Part shown: positions 33,764-43,269 of the stretch, in pieces
Numbering within the stretch: position 1 is the stretch's first letter
Layout of the letters: each line of letters opens with the position of its first letter
DNA from: Pseudomonadota bacterium
GTDB taxonomy: Bacteria; Desulfobacterota; Binatia; Binatales; Binataceae
Direction: 5' to 3'
NCBI GenBank assembly: GCA_021325355.1
Contig: JAJPHI010000023.1
Location: forward strand, 1 to 64,000
DNA: 64,000 bases
Program-made: the position numbers and the translations under genes
Notes under the pieces: model-generated
Told to the model about the DNA's origin: nothing
What the model saw: the letters and a program-made list of their open reading frames with translations, nothing else
Database searches by the model: none

Positions 33764-34894
33764 ATGAGCTTCGAATACAAGCGCATCGATGTGGACAGCC
33801 ATTGTCAGGAAAAACCTGATACCTGGACCAGTCGGATGTCCAAGGCCAAATGGGGCGACCGCATTCCGCAGATCGTCGAGCAGGACGGTCGCGAAGTATG
33901 GATGTGCGACGGCCGCGTGATGGGCTTCGGCTGGCTCTGCCTCTGTCACGGCGTCATTCCTGATCGCAAAACCCTGCCGACCCATTGGCGCGACGTGCCC
34001 TCGATGGTCTATACGGCGGACGGGCGGATGCGCGCGATGGACCGCGACGGGGTTTCGGCGCAGGTGCTCTTCCCCAACACCGCCGGGGTCGGGGGCGAGG
34101 CCTTCATGATGAAGATGGATCCCGAACTGCAGAAGGATTGCGTGCGAGCGTACAACGATTATCTCGCCGAGGAATTCTACGACGTTGCGCCGCATCGCTT
34201 CATCACGCTGGCCGAACTGCCGCTGGCCACCGTCGAGGCGGCGGTTGCCGAGCTGCAACATGCGGCGAAGCGCGGCCATCGCGGCTTCCTGATGATCGGC
34301 GCCACCGAGCAATATCGTCTGCCGGCGTTTGCCGATCGCTACTGGGATCCGCTGTGGGCAACCGCCCAGGATCTCGATATGCCGGTGCATTTCCATAACG
34401 TGGCCGGGGCCAAACGCCTCTCGCTGGGTACCGAGCCCGGCGCGAGCGATATGAAGACCCTGGCGATGGGCAGTGCGAACTCGTTTGCGCTCTCCTCGCA
34501 GATCTTTGCCAATCTGTTGTTGAGCGGGGTGCTCGAGCGCTTTCCGAAACTGACCTTCGTCGGCGCCGAGAGCGGTATCGGATGGGTGCCGTACGTGCTC
34601 GAGGCCTGCGACTACGAGTGGGAGCGCAACCAGCTTTACAAAAACGGGCTCAAGCGCAAACCCAGCGATGCGTTCCGCCAGCAATGCTACGTCGATTTCT
34701 GGTACGAGCGGGCAGGGATCGAGCTGCGCGATTTTATCGGTATCGACCGTATCCTGTGGGAGACCGACTTCCCCCATCCGACGTCGATTTGGCCCGCCGC
34801 GGACAAGTGGCTGAAGTGGAGTTTCGAGGGCGTGCCGGAGGCGGATCAGCACAAGATTCTGGTCGAAAATCCGCGCCGCGTGTACAAGCTCTAG
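33764..34894 (+). CDS. Amidohydrolase family protein (COG2159), intact metal motifs
   Basis: This 376-residue TIM-barrel enzyme starts with DVDSHCQEKPDTW (the D-x-H/E motif of amidohydrolase_2), has FHN in PVHFHNVAG, the segment FVGAESGIGWVPYVLEA and the C-terminal DFPHPTSIW (Asp336 region, catalytic/ligand). These residues fit the decarboxylase/hydrolase branch of COG2159. The ribosome-binding site AAGGAGA lies about eight bases upstream. It is the first of two adjacent paralogues and probably acts in degradation of aromatic or other organic substrates; no more specific substrate can be named. Confidence 0.85.
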   Translation: MSFEYKRIDVDSHCQEKPDTWTSRMSKAKWGDRIPQIVEQDGREVWMCDGRVMGFGWLCLCHGVIPDRKTLPTHWRDVPSMVYTADGRMRAMDRDGVSAQVLFPNTAGVGGEAFMMKMDPELQKDCVRAYNDYLAEEFYDVAPHRFITLAELPLATVEAAVAELQHAAKRGHRGFLMIGATEQYRLPAFADRYWDPLWATAQDLDMPVHFHNVAGAKRLSLGTEPGASDMKTLAMGSANSFALSSQIFANLLLSGVLERFPKLTFVGAESGIGWVPYVLEACDYEWERNQLYKNGLKRKPSDAFRQQCYVDFWYERAGIELRDFIGIDRILWETDFPHPTSIWPAADKWLKWSFEGVPEADQHKILVENPRRVYKL

Positions 34895-34961
34895 GCGAAC
34901 CGCGGCGATCAGGAGCAAACCCGCGACGGCTGCCGGCTCACCGGCATGAAAGAGTGACGCC

Positions 34962-36104
34962 ATGACCTTGCGATTCGGCGTGATCTCGGTCGACGACCAC
35001 GTAGTCGAACCTCCAGATCTGTGGACGCGTTCCATGTCGCGCGCGAAATGGGGCGACCGTTTGCCGCATCTGGCGGTGCAACCGGACCGCACCGAACGAT
35101 GGGTCATCGATGGACAGGTCAGTACTTTGGCGTCGCCGGCCCCTGTCGGCGCTTTATCCGACGATCGCGGCGCCGAACCTCAGACCTGGAGCCAGGTGCC
35201 CGGCAGTGCGTACGAGCCCAAGGCGCGGCTGGCTGCGATGGACGCCGACGGCATCGACTGTTCGGTCCTGTATCCCTCCGCCGCGGGGGTCAGTGGTGAG
35301 GCGATAAGCGCCATCAAGGACCTCGAGCTGCAGATTGAATGCGCGCGCGTCTACAACGACTGGATAATCGATGTGTGGACGGCGACCAGCCCCCGCTTCG
35401 TGCCGCAGGCGATCCTGCCGACCGGATCAGTTGAAGCGGCGACCGCCGAGGCCAGGCGCGCGGTGAGCCGCGGCCATAAGGGCGTCATCATGCCGGCGCA
35501 GCCCTCCCAGGTGAACCCGGCTTCACCGCATTTGTATAAATCCGAGTGGGACGCGCTCTGGGTCACCCTTCAGGAGTTGGACGTTCCCGTATGCTTTCAC
35601 GCCGGAAGTGCGCCCAGCGTGATGTTCGAAATCAGCCCGGCGTATGATACGGCCGGCGCCCGCGCCTTCGATAACGTCCGTCAGGCCGCGGGGAGCGCCG
35701 CACTGATCAACGGCATGGTGCTGTCGGGGATTCTCTATCGCTTTCCCCGATTGCAGCCGGTCTTTGCCGGCAGTGCGATCGATTACGTCCCGTTCGGGCT
35801 CGAAGCGCTGGACCATCAATGGGAACGGCAGCGTCTGGCCGAAAACGAAGGCTTCGCCGAACGTCCGTCAGCGATCTTCCGTCGGCAATGTTACGTGACC
35901 ACGTGGAAGGAAAAAGTAGGATTGCGCAACCGCAAGTATATCGGCGTTGACCGCATCCTGTGGCAGTCGGAGTTTCCACGCGCGAGCTCGACCTATCCCG
36001 AGACCGCGCGCATGATCGATCACAATTTCGCCGAGGTTCCGCAGCCCGATCGCGACGCGATCCTGTGGCGCAACGCCGCCCGGCTCTACAAACTGACGAT
36101 TTGA
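34962..36104 (+). CDS. Amidohydrolase family paralogue with substituted active-site residues
   Basis: This 380-residue protein aligns along its full length with the upstream amidohydrolase (VDDHVVEPPDLWTRSM; PVCFHAGS; ILWQSEFPRASSTYP). At two positions it departs: the E of the AESGIGWVP segment is S in FAGSAIDYVP, and the TDFPH motif reads SEFPR, so the Asp used for catalysis and metal binding in the family is replaced. It may be a non-metal or non-catalytic partner of the first protein. The gap between the genes is 67 bases. Confidence 0.8.
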   Translation: MTLRFGVISVDDHVVEPPDLWTRSMSRAKWGDRLPHLAVQPDRTERWVIDGQVSTLASPAPVGALSDDRGAEPQTWSQVPGSAYEPKARLAAMDADGIDCSVLYPSAAGVSGEAISAIKDLELQIECARVYNDWIIDVWTATSPRFVPQAILPTGSVEAATAEARRAVSRGHKGVIMPAQPSQVNPASPHLYKSEWDALWVTLQELDVPVCFHAGSAPSVMFEISPAYDTAGARAFDNVRQAAGSAALINGMVLSGILYRFPRLQPVFAGSAIDYVPFGLEALDHQWERQRLAENEGFAERPSAIFRRQCYVTTWKEKVGLRNRKYIGVDRILWQSEFPRASSTYPETARMIDHNFAEVPQPDRDAILWRNAARLYKLTI

Positions 36105-36139
36105 GTTGCGGCCCGTCCGATGACCGCACGCCGCCCGTC

Positions 36140-36592
36140 CTAGGGCGTGACGCTGAGCAATTCGACGTCGAAAATCAGCGTCGCGTTCGGCGGAATCACG
36201 CCGCCGGCTCCGGCTGCTCCATAACCGAGATTGGGCGGTATGATCAGTTCGCGCTCGCCGCCAACCTTCATCCCCTGCACCCCTTCGTCCCAACCTTTGA
36301 TCACCTGACCCTGCCCAAGGCCGAATTGAAACGGCTGGTTGCGGTCTTTGCTCGAATCGAACTTCTGTCCTTTACTGCCGTCGGGCTTCTGCAGCCAGCC
36401 GGTGTATTGGACCGACACCTGATCGCCGGCCTTCGCAACTTCGCCCTTGCCGACGCTGAGATCCACGTATTGCAATCCGGAAGGAGTGGTAATTTTTGCA
36501 GCAGACATAGCTTGTGAACTCCACAGCAGCGCGGCAATCAGCGCCGCAGTCAGGCTCAGGAACCGTTGATTGACGGTAAAGTTTCCGCGCAT
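36140..36592 (-). CDS. FKBP-type peptidyl-prolyl cis-trans isomerase, exported
   Basis: This 150-residue protein has a signal peptide (about 1-32, ending SSQAMSA) and an FKBP domain: ITTPSGLQYVDLSVGKGE, VSVQYTGWLQKPDG, FDSSKDRNQPFQFGLGQGQV, IKGWDEGVQGMKVGGERELI and IPPNLGYGAAGAGG. It accelerates proline isomerisation in periplasmic protein folding. The start at ATG 36592 is preferred because it places the signal peptide at the N-terminus; the frame remains open 25 codons further upstream without signal-like sequence. It is a stand-alone gene converging on the amidohydrolase pair. Confidence 0.9.
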   Translation of the reverse strand: MRGNFTVNQRFLSLTAALIAALLWSSQAMSAAKITTPSGLQYVDLSVGKGEVAKAGDQVSVQYTGWLQKPDGSKGQKFDSSKDRNQPFQFGLGQGQVIKGWDEGVQGMKVGGERELIIPPNLGYGAAGAGGVIPPNATLIFDVELLSVTP

Positions 36593-36755
36593 CCGGCCTC
36601 CATCCTCGCATCGCTTGGTCGCGGTATTCTGCCGATATTCGCCGCTTCCCACAACCGCTGCCGTCACCCGGAAGCCGACGCGCCGGCGCGGGACGATAAG
36701 CGACGTCGTTTCAGCGTTGATGACAGGGGACTGCGAGGAGCGCCGGCATCGCCGC

Positions 36756-37424
36756 CTACCGATTGGCCTCCGCGCCGCCGTCGAGGACGCGTGCCTGCAG
36801 AAAGGCCGACAGATCGCGCACGCCGTCGGCGCTCACTTCGTGACCGCAGTCGTACTGGCGAAAATCGACCGTCGCGCCGAGTTCGCGCAATAGCTCGACG
36901 GACTTTCGCGCGCGGGCCGGCTCGAGCATCTCGTCGGCCCGCCCGTGTTGAACCATCACCGGCAGTTTGGCAATCGCTTCCCGATTCTTGGCGCGCTCGA
37001 ACAGATAATCGGGAAATGCCGTCGAGATGCCGACGAGCGCCGCGAATTTGTCTGGCCAGCGCATCGCCAGGTTGTACGCCATCATGCCGCCCTGGCTGAA
37101 ACCGATCAGCACGATTTTTCGCCGATCCACCGGATAGCGGCCGCACGCTTCATTGATGAAATCCCGCAGCTCGTCGATCGCGGCGTCGACCTTTTCCTCG
37201 TCGGGCCGCCCGCCCGGCTTCATTTCGTACCATCCGAAGCCATTGACTGCGCCGATTTCGACTTCGTGCCGTCCCTGGGGACAGATTACGAGAAAGCGTC
37301 CGCCGGCGATGAACGGCGCAATACCATGCAGATCGAGCGCGTTCGATCCCCATCCATGCATCGCCAGGATCGTCGGAAAAGGACCTTCGCCCGCAGGCTC
37401 ATAAAGGGTGTGGACCAGTTTCAT
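36756..37424 (-). CDS. Alpha/beta hydrolase, carboxylesterase/phospholipase type
   Basis: This 222-residue enzyme has the catalytic nucleophile in GFSQGG (S110), Asp164 in HGRADEM and His195 in YDCGHEVS, the triad order of the Abhydrolase_2/carboxylesterase family. Oxyanion residues sit near AMHGWGSNA (about 21-29). It is probably a cytosolic esterase; no signal peptide is present. It is divergent from the membrane glycosyltransferase gene at 37552, with a 127-base shared promoter region. Confidence 0.85.
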   Translation of the reverse strand: MKLVHTLYEPAGEGPFPTILAMHGWGSNALDLHGIAPFIAGGRFLVICPQGRHEVEIGAVNGFGWYEMKPGGRPDEEKVDAAIDELRDFINEACGRYPVDRRKIVLIGFSQGGMMAYNLAMRWPDKFAALVGISTAFPDYLFERAKNREAIAKLPVMVQHGRADEMLEPARARKSVELLRELGATVDFRQYDCGHEVSADGVRDLSAFLQARVLDGGAEANR

Positions 37425-37551
37425 CGGCGGCGCGCCTCCCTCGCCTTCGCATCTTAATCGCAGCGCGACCCGTCCAGCCAGCGCCGTGATTCAGCCGACT
37501 CGGCCCGTGCGCTATGGTAATGGGCTTGAGCTGAACCCAGGAAGGGAAACG

Positions 37552-40530
37552 ATGATCGCGGGAATGGTAACTGAGGTTTCGAGTCGGCACCGCTCGGCCG
37601 CCTGCCTTCTCCCGGCACTGTTTCTGTTCGGGGCGACCGCCGCCTTTGCCGACGAAGCGATCCCGACCTCCTCGACTGGTGATTGGGCGGCCGGAGTTTT
37701 CGCCGGTCTTGCGCTGAGCGCACTGGTCGCCTACGCGCTTTATCTCGCGGTGCGTCAGCTTATCGCTGCGCGCGATCGCGGCTTCTACTACGCGATTCTG
37801 TGTCTCGCCGTACTCTGGATCGTCAAGGCAATCGCGGTTGTCTATTGCCCCGGCTTCAAGGTTGACGTCGGAACCTACGAGGCCTGGGCGCTCGATATCG
37901 CCCGCAATGGTCCGGCGGCGATGTATCGTCCCGGCTCCTTCCTCGATTATCCGCCCGCCTATCTTTACCCGTTGTGGGCGGCAGGCGCGTTCGCCCGATG
38001 GGTTCAGCCGGCCGATTCGACGCTCCGTGTGATTACCGAAACGCCCGCACTCGCCGCAGATTTCGCCCTCGCGGTCCTCATCTTCGCCGTCGTTCGTCGC
38101 CGCGCGAGCCTCGCGATGGCCTCAGTCGCGACGGCGTTCTTTGCGCTCAACCCGACGCTGCTCTTTGACACTGTGGCGTGGGGGCAGGCCGATTCTGCGC
38201 TGGCCCTCGTGATGTTTCTCGGCGTCGCGATGATGCTCGAGGACGAAGTCGAGCTCAGTTGGGCACTCGCCGCGCTCGCTCTACTGATCAAACCACAGGC
38301 CATCATGTTGATGCCGGTCCTCGGGGTCTGGACCCTCCTCAAGAGCGGACTCTCGGTCTGGATAAGATCCGCCCTGGCGTTCCTCGCGGTTGCCGTCATT
38401 ACGGTCGCGCCGTTCCAGATAAACCATGACTGGAACTGGCTTCCGCAGCTTTATATGACGACGGCGCAGTATTATCACGAGACCTCGGTCAACGCCTTCA
38501 ACTTCATGGCGCTGATCGGCGGGCTGCGCCAGAACGACGGCGGTACGCTCTTTGGCGTCAGCTATTTTGCTCTGGGGATGGCGCTCCTCGCGCCATTGTA
38601 TGCGCTGGTGACGTGGGCGCTCTGGCGCAACGCTTCGCAGCGCAATCTCTGGATGGTTTCCTTCATCGCGCTCTTCGGCTTTTTCATGCTCGCTCCCCGG
38701 ATGCACGAGCGATACCTCTATGCGGCGCTGGTCTTCGCTATTCCCCTGACCATTTCGGAAACCGCGATGCTTGGCGTGTTCGCCCTGGTTACGGCAACCG
38801 GATTGGTGAACCTCGCCTACGTCCTTCACACACTCAATACCGTCGTATTTCTCGATCCGCGGGACGGTCTCGCAATGCTCTGTGCCGGAATTAACTGCCT
38901 CGCGCTCACGCTCGCGATCGTGTATGGGATGGCGCCCGCGCGGGTGGATAGTCCGGATTTTGCCGCGGCGCCCAACGCTTTCAGCGCCCTGTTTGCCGGA
39001 TGGGGCGACAGCATGGTCCGCGCCGTCCCGCCAGTCGATACCTACCTGCAGTTGCCGTGGCTTCGGCGCGATACCGTGGTGCTCGCACTCCTGGTGCTGG
39101 TCAGCGGGGTATTGCGTTTCTGGCACATCGGCCATCCGCCCGAAATTGTCTTTGACGAAGTGCACTTTGTTGGTCAGGCCCGCCATTATCTTCACAACGA
39201 ACCCTTCCTCGATCCGCATCCGCCGATTGCCAAGCTGCTAATCGCCGCCGGCATCCTCCTGCACGGCGATACGTCGGCGAGCTGGCGGCTGGCCAACGCG
39301 ACGCTCGGCACTCTGATGGTCGCGATAACCTATCTTCTCGGGCGCCGTCTTTTCCGCTCGCGTCTCGCCGCTTTCTTCGCTGCCGCCCTCGTGGCGCTCG
39401 ACGGCTACTTCATCGTCGATTCGCGCATCGGCTGCATCGACATCGTCTATCTGACCTTTGCCGCTGCCGCCTACCTGTTGCTGTTTCGCTTTCTCCAGAC
39501 GCCGAGCCTGCTCGGCCGGCGGCGCGTGCTTCTGCCCCTGGCCGTCGCCCTCGGTCTGTGTCTGGGATCAAAGCTTTACGTTCCGGCAATTACCTTTCTC
39601 CTGGTCGCGTCGTTTGCGTTCTATGCGATGCTGCAGCGGCCGCTTCCAGAAATTGCATCACGTCGTCAGAGCGGCAGTGCCGATCTAAATCGCATGCGAC
39701 CGGCGTTCGGCGCCCTGCTGATGACGAGCGCTATCGCCGCTATGGTGTACATTCTTTCCTTTACTCCGCATTATCTACTCGGCTGGTGGGGTGGAATCGC
39801 CGATCTCTTTCACTACTACAAAGATGTCATCTGGTATGAAAAAAGCGTCGCATCCGCCACCCATCCGTACGCTTCGCCATGGTGGAGCTGGCCGCTGATG
39901 CTGCGCCCGGTGGCCTATTGGCAGAATTTCCCTCCCCAGGGCGCCATCGTCGCCACTATCTGGGGAGCCGGTAATCCTCTTACCTGGTGGGCCGTAGTGC
40001 CGGCGATGGCAATTACCGCAGTGCGCGCGCTCGAGCGTCCCAGCCTGACCCGCGTCTTCCTGGTTATCGGCTTTATCGCCTACTATGTAATCTGGATTCC
40101 AATCGGACGCGTACTATTTCTCTATCATTATATGCCGTCAGTCTATATCGGTTATCTGGCGCTCGGCGGCCTGCTTGCCGACTTCTGGCAGGGTGAGGCT
40201 GAACTATGGGAGATGCTGGCGGTGCTCGGCGCGGTGATGCCGGTCCCGTTGCTGGGAATTAATCACATTGTGTTTCAATATTATCCCGACGCAACGGGGC
40301 CGATAACGTACCTTGGCTTTGCTGTCGCCGCGGTGATTCTGACGGCTTGCCTTATCGCCGCCTATTACGGACCGCGCGCCGCCGGCCGTGTGGTGACAGT
40401 GGTTTTCAGCGCTACCGCGGTCGCCCTGTTCATTTACTTTCTGCCGGTGTGGTTGGGGACTCCGATTTCGCGAGTCGGCTATTACGCGCGGATGTGGCTG
40501 CAGGGACCCGGACTGAGAAATTGGATATGA
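37552..40530 (+). CDS. Double GT-C glycosyltransferase fusion (GT87-like + PMT-like)
   Basis: This 992-residue protein consists of two multipass GT-C halves. The first (residues 1 to about 520) has a signal/first helix, the loop KVDVGTYEAWALDIARNGP (about 103-121) with a D and the DYPPAYLYP motif, typical of GT87-like and mannosyltransferase proteins, and about ten helices. The second (about 530 to the end) begins FDEVHFVGQARHYL with the Asp-Glu of dolichyl-phosphate-mannose protein mannosyltransferases and the segment DPHPPIAKLLIAAG, then about ten helices. Both halves should use polyprenyl-phosphate sugar donors at the periplasmic face. The start at 37552 follows AGGAAGGG; upstream in-frame codons are excluded because they lie over the divergent promoter. 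It overlaps the next gene at ATGA. Confidence 0.8.
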   Translation: MIAGMVTEVSSRHRSAACLLPALFLFGATAAFADEAIPTSSTGDWAAGVFAGLALSALVAYALYLAVRQLIAARDRGFYYAILCLAVLWIVKAIAVVYCPGFKVDVGTYEAWALDIARNGPAAMYRPGSFLDYPPAYLYPLWAAGAFARWVQPADSTLRVITETPALAADFALAVLIFAVVRRRASLAMASVATAFFALNPTLLFDTVAWGQADSALALVMFLGVAMMLEDEVELSWALAALALLIKPQAIMLMPVLGVWTLLKSGLSVWIRSALAFLAVAVITVAPFQINHDWNWLPQLYMTTAQYYHETSVNAFNFMALIGGLRQNDGGTLFGVSYFALGMALLAPLYALVTWALWRNASQRNLWMVSFIALFGFFMLAPRMHERYLYAALVFAIPLTISETAMLGVFALVTATGLVNLAYVLHTLNTVVFLDPRDGLAMLCAGINCLALTLAIVYGMAPARVDSPDFAAAPNAFSALFAGWGDSMVRAVPPVDTYLQLPWLRRDTVVLALLVLVSGVLRFWHIGHPPEIVFDEVHFVGQARHYLHNEPFLDPHPPIAKLLIAAGILLHGDTSASWRLANATLGTLMVAITYLLGRRLFRSRLAAFFAAALVALDGYFIVDSRIGCIDIVYLTFAAAAYLLLFRFLQTPSLLGRRRVLLPLAVALGLCLGSKLYVPAITFLLVASFAFYAMLQRPLPEIASRRQSGSADLNRMRPAFGALLMTSAIAAMVYILSFTPHYLLGWWGGIADLFHYYKDVIWYEKSVASATHPYASPWWSWPLMLRPVAYWQNFPPQGAIVATIWGAGNPLTWWAVVPAMAITAVRALERPSLTRVFLVIGFIAYYVIWIPIGRVLFLYHYMPSVYIGYLALGGLLADFWQGEAELWEMLAVLGAVMPVPLLGINHIVFQYYPDATGPITYLGFAVAAVILTACLIAAYYGPRAAGRVVTVVFSATAVALFIYFLPVWLGTPISRVGYYARMWLQGPGLRNWI

Positions 40531-41288
40531 CCGCTGTCGTTCGTCCAGGGTTCTGGCTGCTGCTGGTTGCTCTGATGGCTGTGCCGACGCTCGATGCGCG
40601 CGCCGCCGCGGCGCCGAAGAATCTGTTGAACAACGGTTCCTTTCGCGTCGGCTCAGGAAACTCAGTCGATGGCTGGCGACAGGACGCCTGGATCCAGGAC
40701 CCCGGGTCCACCGACTATATATGGCATCCGCCGGAGCCCGGTAAGCCGGGCGAGCTTGAAGTGCTGAGCCATCGTGATAACGATGCGCGCTGGTCGCAGT
40801 TGCTGAGCCTCGGACCGGGTTGGTACCACATCAGTGTTGAGTCGCGCGCCATCGGCGCGCAGCCTTTTACTACCGGGGCGAATATCAGTCTTCTCGAAGA
40901 TGGTATCACCTCACGTGATCTGCGCGGCACAACCGATTGGCAGCGTATCGGGTTCTACCTCAGAATTGGATCGCAGGGGGCGGATGTCGAGGTTGCCCTC
41001 CGCTTGGGCGGTTTTGGTCGGCTGACGCGCGGCGATGCGCGTTTTCGCGAGGCGCGGGTGGTCAAAGTCGCGGGGCCGCAACCCGGCGAACCCGCATATG
41101 ATCTGGTGGCGATCCGCAAGGCGTCAGCGACCGGGCCAATCGGCTCGCCGTGGACGTTGGTCGCTACCCTGCTGTTCTTATTGCTGCTCGCCGCGGTGGG
41201 ATGGCGCATGATAGCCGAACCGCCTGCGGCGGTCGAAGCCAAAGTCGAGCAGCGTGCGTCGAGAAAGCGCAAAGCCGGTGCACGCTGA
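40527..41288 (+). CDS. Signal-peptide and C-terminal-TM protein with lectin-like ectodomain
   Basis: This 253-residue protein has a signal peptide (about 1-27, ...TLDARAAAA), an ectodomain of about 170 residues opening NLLNNGSFRVGSGNSVDGW, and one C-terminal membrane helix (LVATLLFLLLLAAVGWRMIA, about 210-229) with a basic cytosolic tail. The N-terminal pattern (nonGxF...W...) and WYHISVESRA with beta-strand alternation resemble carbohydrate-binding CBM-like folds, but I could not assign a family. It lies between two glycosyltransferase genes, coupled by ATGA to the first and overlapping the second by 11 to 35 bases, so it probably works with them at the membrane. Confidence 0.6.
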   Translation: MTAVVRPGFWLLLVALMAVPTLDARAAAAPKNLLNNGSFRVGSGNSVDGWRQDAWIQDPGSTDYIWHPPEPGKPGELEVLSHRDNDARWSQLLSLGPGWYHISVESRAIGAQPFTTGANISLLEDGITSRDLRGTTDWQRIGFYLRIGSQGADVEVALRLGGFGRLTRGDARFREARVVKVAGPQPGEPAYDLVAIRKASATGPIGSPWTLVATLLFLLLLAAVGWRMIAEPPAAVEAKVEQRASRKRKAGAR

Positions 41289-43269
41289 GCCGGCGCGATC
41301 GCCTGAGCGTCTATATTTCGCCGGATTGTGCAGCCGCACCGAGGCTTACCTTTTCAGTCTCGCCTTTATTACTTTCGCATTCTTCTACCAGGGCGCCGAT
41401 CAAAGTACCGCCGCGCGTTTTGATCTGATGCGATCTTTGGTCGAGCGTCGGACTCTGTGGATCGATGGCTACTGCGGCTATAACACCGCGGATATTATTT
41501 CGCTATACGGCCACTACTACTCAGTAAAGGCACCCGGCGGATCTTTTACCGGATTGATCCAATGGATTTTTTTCAGCCTTATCCTGTGGCCACTGAAGGT
41601 CGGTCACGAGGCTCTCTACTGGGCGCTGACAACCTGGTTGACGATTATTTTTTCGACCAGTCTTCTGGTCGCGTTTGCGGCCGTCCTGATGTACCGACTG
41701 GTGATATTGCTGACGGCCGATCGGGCACGAGCGATCATCTGCGCAGTTGTGCTGCCATTTGGGACGATTATGTTTCCCTATGCGACGGAGATGACTGGCG
41801 AACCGATCGCGGCAGCGGCCTGCCTTCTGGCATTCTATCTGCTCGTAAGCGAACGCACGCTTCATGATGCGGGTCGCGCGATGGTCGCCGGCGCCGCAGC
41901 CGGCTGGGCCGTGTTGTGCGACTTTCCAACCGTTCTGATCGCGGTTGCTCTGGCTGCGTATGCTTTGTGGCGGTTGGGCCCGACGCTCAGACTGGTCGCG
42001 TTTGCGGGCGGTGCGGGGGCCATTGCGCTTTTGCTCTTCGCATACAATTTGCGAGCCTTTGGAAGTCCATTTTTTCTGAGTTATGAAGCCTACAAGCTGG
42101 CGGGAAACAGTCAGTTTCCCGAGCAGGCCGTGGGCTTTGTCGGCTTGACCTATCCGCGACCCGCGATTCTTTACAAAATACTGCTCGATCCTCAGCGCGG
42201 ACTGTTTTACTGCAACCCGGTGTTAATTCTCAGTCTCTTCGGCGTCGTTGGGATGGCGAAGCGTCGAAAGCTCCGAGCGGAGTTTTTGATTGTAGTCTCT
42301 GCCGCAATTTCGATGATCCTTTTTAATTCCGCGTTTGGTGCTTCTATTGTGTCATGGGGCGGCGGCACCGCGACCGGTCCGCGTCAAATCGTCGCCGCGA
42401 TTCCATTTCTGGTCCTGCCGCTGGCGTTTCTGCCCCGCGGGGCCAAATGGTGGTTGCTGGCGCTCGGCTTTCTGTCGGCCTTCCTGATGCTGATGGCGAC
42501 CGCGGTCGAACCGCACTTTCCGTATGAGTACGGCAATCCGTTGCGCGACTTTATCTGGCCGGCCTACCTGCGCGGCGATCTCGCCTACAACAGCGACGCC
42601 TATTTCGGCGGACCGCCCATTGTCGATGAATCGACCGCTTTCAACCTCGGTAAACTCGCGCGTCTGCCCGGGGCGATCGCCTTGCTGCCGCTCGCGGCGT
42701 TATGGTTGTGGGGCGCCGCAAAACTGATGGGCGACGATGGTTTCAAAGCTGTCACGAGCACCCATCGTGCCGCGGTCTATTGTGCGATCGGCGCGATGTT
42801 CCTGCCGCCGCTGCTCGGTCCGTCGCTCGGCCGATTACGAGCGCCGTCGAGTCACGGTTTGATGGCGCGTTACTATCGCGGGCTCGAACCGAACGGCTTT
42901 CCACCGCATATCGAGCGTGTCGATCGCGAACTTGATTTCGGCAGCGTGGCCGAGCTTGGTGCCTTGCCTGCGCCGTCGCGAATTGTATGGAGCGGAACTC
43001 TGCTTGCCCCGATCAGCGGGCGGTATCGCTTTGCAATTAATGTTGATGACAGCGGATGGCTGAACGTCGACGGCCGTGCGGTGATCCGCGACCCCGGTGA
43101 GGTGACGCAAGGCATCGGCGAAGGCACGGTCGTGCTGACCGCGGGGCCGCATCGTGTCGAAGCCGGCGAGCGTAATCTCGCCGGCGACGCCGCGATGCGG
43201 CTTCTGTGGCAGCCTCCGGGCGCCGCCGAGTTGCAGGTCATACCTTCGACCGCGCTGCTGCCGCATTGA
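41254..43269 (+). CDS. Multipass membrane protein with C-terminal PA14 domain
   Basis: This 671-residue protein has 10-11 hydrophobic helices in residues 25-520, with loops containing RFDLMRSLVERRTLWIDGYC and GAPGGSFTGL-like polar segments resembling GT-C glycosyltransferases. The final 135 residues are a PA14 domain: GLMARYYRGLEPNGFP, VWSGTLLAPISGRYRFAI, VDDSGWLNVDGRAVI and LTAGPHRVEAGERN. PA14 binds carbohydrate and would sit in the periplasm. The start GTG 41254 overlaps the upstream gene by 35 bases; GTG 41278 (11-base overlap) is an alternative. The stop lies inside a long hairpin. Confidence 0.7.
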   Translation: MRRESAKPVHAEPARSPERLYFAGLCSRTEAYLFSLAFITFAFFYQGADQSTAARFDLMRSLVERRTLWIDGYCGYNTADIISLYGHYYSVKAPGGSFTGLIQWIFFSLILWPLKVGHEALYWALTTWLTIIFSTSLLVAFAAVLMYRLVILLTADRARAIICAVVLPFGTIMFPYATEMTGEPIAAAACLLAFYLLVSERTLHDAGRAMVAGAAAGWAVLCDFPTVLIAVALAAYALWRLGPTLRLVAFAGGAGAIALLLFAYNLRAFGSPFFLSYEAYKLAGNSQFPEQAVGFVGLTYPRPAILYKILLDPQRGLFYCNPVLILSLFGVVGMAKRRKLRAEFLIVVSAAISMILFNSAFGASIVSWGGGTATGPRQIVAAIPFLVLPLAFLPRGAKWWLLALGFLSAFLMLMATAVEPHFPYEYGNPLRDFIWPAYLRGDLAYNSDAYFGGPPIVDESTAFNLGKLARLPGAIALLPLAALWLWGAAKLMGDDGFKAVTSTHRAAVYCAIGAMFLPPLLGPSLGRLRAPSSHGLMARYYRGLEPNGFPPHIERVDRELDFGSVAELGALPAPSRIVWSGTLLAPISGRYRFAINVDDSGWLNVDGRAVIRDPGEVTQGIGEGTVVLTAGPHRVEAGERNLAGDAAMRLLWQPPGAAELQVIPSTALLPH

